A stretch of 64,000 nt of DNA from an uncultured Sunxiuqinia sp. (GTDB taxonomy: Bacteria; Bacteroidota; Bacteroidia; Bacteroidales; Prolixibacteraceae): contig NZ_CANLZV010000003.1 of assembly GCF_947495665.1 (NCBI RefSeq), positions 186,001 through 250,000 of the forward strand. Direction: 5' to 3'. The translations under genes and the position numbers were made by a program. The notes beneath the pieces are model-generated. The model saw only the letters and a program-made list of their open reading frames with translations, was not told where the DNA came from and ran no database searches. Below are positions 62,731 through 64,000 of the stretch, in pieces. How positions within the stretch are numbered: position 1 is the first letter of the stretch; each line of letters begins with the position of its first letter.

Positions 62731-62838
62731 ATTTCTGTTAAGAACGTAACCGGATGTTAATCCGTGTCTCAATTGTGTGTGCAAAACTATAAAAAAATCC
62801 AGAACGACGACACTTTTATTTAAAAATATTATCGCCAA

Positions 62839-63186
62839 TTAGAGTCTTTTATAGCTGCTATTATATTGCGTATTGATAATCAATTCGTTTTCGTCGACAA
62901 TAAAAATGAACTGTTCAACCTTTGTTACGGCCGGCGAGCTCATCGGGTCCAAAGATTTTGTTCCTTGACTGATGGTTGTTTCAGGAAGCCGCTCTTCTTT
63001 GGTGAAAATATACTTGGTGTGGTCATTGTTCATTGGGATTTTTGATAGTGGAAGGTTTGAGAACATTTCGGTGACTTTTTCTATCCGTTCACCTTTGAAA
63101 TCACGATTAAGTTTGCTTTGCATGCTGCAACCTGCTGCGATAATCAATATAAATAGTATACCCAAAATTCGATTCATAGTTTCCAA
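62839..63186 (-). CDS. Small hypothetical lipoprotein
   Basis: 115 residues (an ATG three codons in is an alternative start). Signal peptide ILGILFILIIAAGC with a lipobox. Mature part short and polar; no family recognised. It sits between tRNA-Leu and rhaA on the same strand as both, and probably belongs to the chromosome outside the mobile element. Confidence 0.65.
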   Translation of the reverse strand: METMNRILGILFILIIAAGCSMQSKLNRDFKGERIEKVTEMFSNLPLSKIPMNNDHTKYIFTKEERLPETTISQGTKSLDPMSSPAVTKVEQFIFIVDENELIINTQYNSSYKRL

Positions 63187-63449
63187 GTTAACTGTTTGCT
63201 GAATGGAAATTCAAAGGTAGAAGAATTCTATTTGTTAAAATGCAAACAAAGGCTAATAAATGTGTAAAAACAGGCACGAAGTATTGTGTCGTGTGATGTT
63301 GTGGGATGGCTACTTTTGTTTGGAGAGTGCAGCTGGATTGTGTGAGGAGTGCGTCAAATATTTGTCGAAGAGACGAGTAAGCAAAAATGATTGCCGGCAG
63401 AATTTTCTGCCAACAACCATTTTGCATAAATCAACCAATAAGCAGACAA

Positions 63450-64000
63450 TCAACTACTACGTTTTCTTAAAGTTTCTTTTTCATATTGTTGAATTTCAGC
63501 AATGTAATCAGCTCCGGAGGGAACCCCTTCCTGCAGGCAGTAGTAGTCCCAAACAGCAGCGAAAGGCATTGTTTTCAATTCTTCCAACATAGCCAGGCGT
63601 TCAAAGTTTTGGCCAGCCTCTTCCAGTTCAACCAGTGTTTTAGTTGGCTCCAGCATGGCAATAAGGAAGGCTTTTTGCGCGGCACGTGTACCTACCACAT
63701 AAGCGCCAATCCGGTTGATTGAAGCATCGAAGAAGTCTAAGCCTACATTGACACGGCTCATAAAGTCGTTACGAACAATTTCTGAAGCGATTAGCTGCAC
63801 GTCTTCATTCAGGGTAACCACATGGTCAGAATCCCAGCGAACCGGACGTGTTACGTGGAGCAACAGTTCATCGACAAATTGCAAACAAGACGAAATTTTG
63901 TCGCCAACCACTTCTGTTGGGTGAAAGTGCCCGCTATCCAGGCAAATCAGCTTGTTATTTTTGATGGCGTAGCCTAAGTAGAAATCATGCGAACCAACAG
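63450..64000 (-). CDS. rhaA: L-rhamnose isomerase, C-terminal part
   Basis: About 183 residues are seen; the frame continues past the window edge, so the N-terminal half is missing. SHDFYLGYAIKNNKLICLDSGHFHPTE is the metal-binding core of RhaA, followed by SDHVVTLNEDVQLIASEIVR, FFDASINRIGAYVVG and the closing MPFAAVWDYYC. It converts L-rhamnose to L-rhamnulose in the cytoplasm, the first step of rhamnose use. The rest of the rhamnose genes probably lie outside the window. Confidence 0.95.
   Translation of the reverse strand, partial: VGSHDFYLGYAIKNNKLICLDSGHFHPTEVVGDKISSCLQFVDELLLHVTRPVRWDSDHVVTLNEDVQLIASEIVRNDFMSRVNVGLDFFDASINRIGAYVVGTRAAQKAFLIAMLEPTKTLVELEEAGQNFERLAMLEELKTMPFAAVWDYYCLQEGVPSGADYIAEIQQYEKETLRKRSS

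Noticed and set aside
62453-62838. ORFs on both strands across the tRNA-Leu gene and its terminator
   Set aside because: They cross a clear tRNA and a perfect hairpin and are not protein-like.

Overview
The window is from a member of the Bacteroidota, probably a Bacteroidales/Marinilabiliales-type glycan degrader. The signs are a SusC/SusD pair under an ECF sigma/FecR switch, TAnnTTTG-type -7 promoter boxes, Bacteroides-type conjugation genes (RteC, TraE/F/G/I/J/K/M/N) and an integrase with the active-site signature of the CTnDOT group. This identification is inferred from gene content only.

Region 1 (1-7272): the end of a sugar-porter transporter, a GH76-like lipoprotein, then a corrinoid methyl-transfer operon. 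The operon holds two UroD/MtaA-type methyltransferases (the second fused to a thioredoxin-like domain), a B12-binding corrinoid protein, a CobW-type GTPase and a protein resembling the MetH reactivation domain. Together they look like a corrinoid-dependent demethylation system of unknown substrate.

Region 2 (7302-18884): ECF sigma factor, FecR anti-sigma factor, STN-containing SusC, SusD, a small lipoprotein, an HGSNAT/NagX-type acetyltransferase and a GH89 alpha-N-acetylglucosaminidase. The last two mirror two consecutive lysosomal steps in heparan sulfate breakdown.

Region 3 (about 19.3-38.3 kb): a visibly more GC-rich conjugative transfer module. RteC, an excisionase-like HTH gene split by a complete 1041-bp IS982-family element, a replication-initiator-like protein, a DnaC/IstB-like ATPase, a type IV secretion operon, the coupling protein, DUF4099/DUF3945 protein, MobC-like protein and relaxase. 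A compound inverted-repeat structure just before the mob genes is a candidate oriT. It is followed by a three-gene HipBST toxin-antitoxin locus and a scrap of a type I restriction subunit.

Region 4 (40.15-55.6 kb): a second, 98%-identical copy of the ECF sigma factor with a frameshifted, truncated fecR, then a glycan operon with no SusC/SusD: DUF5107-TPR protein, Gfo/Idh oxidoreductase, a divergent GH95-like enzyme, a DUF6067-like glycosidase, a beta-propeller glycosidase and a canonical GH95.

Region 5 (55.7-59.65 kb): nitric oxide defence: quinol-type NO reductase, divergently transcribed di-iron repair protein (RIC/ScdA) and an Rrf2/NsrR-like regulator, with paired promoters inside a 10-bp inverted repeat.

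Region 6 (60.2-64 kb): ArdC antirestriction protein, a tyrosine integrase facing away from tRNA-Leu(CAG), a small lipoprotein and the C-terminal part of L-rhamnose isomerase. The integrase next to the tRNA makes the tRNA 3' side a likely right end of an integrative element, so regions 3-6 may be one ICE with glycan and NO-defence cargo. I could not find the left attachment site, so this remains a hypothesis.
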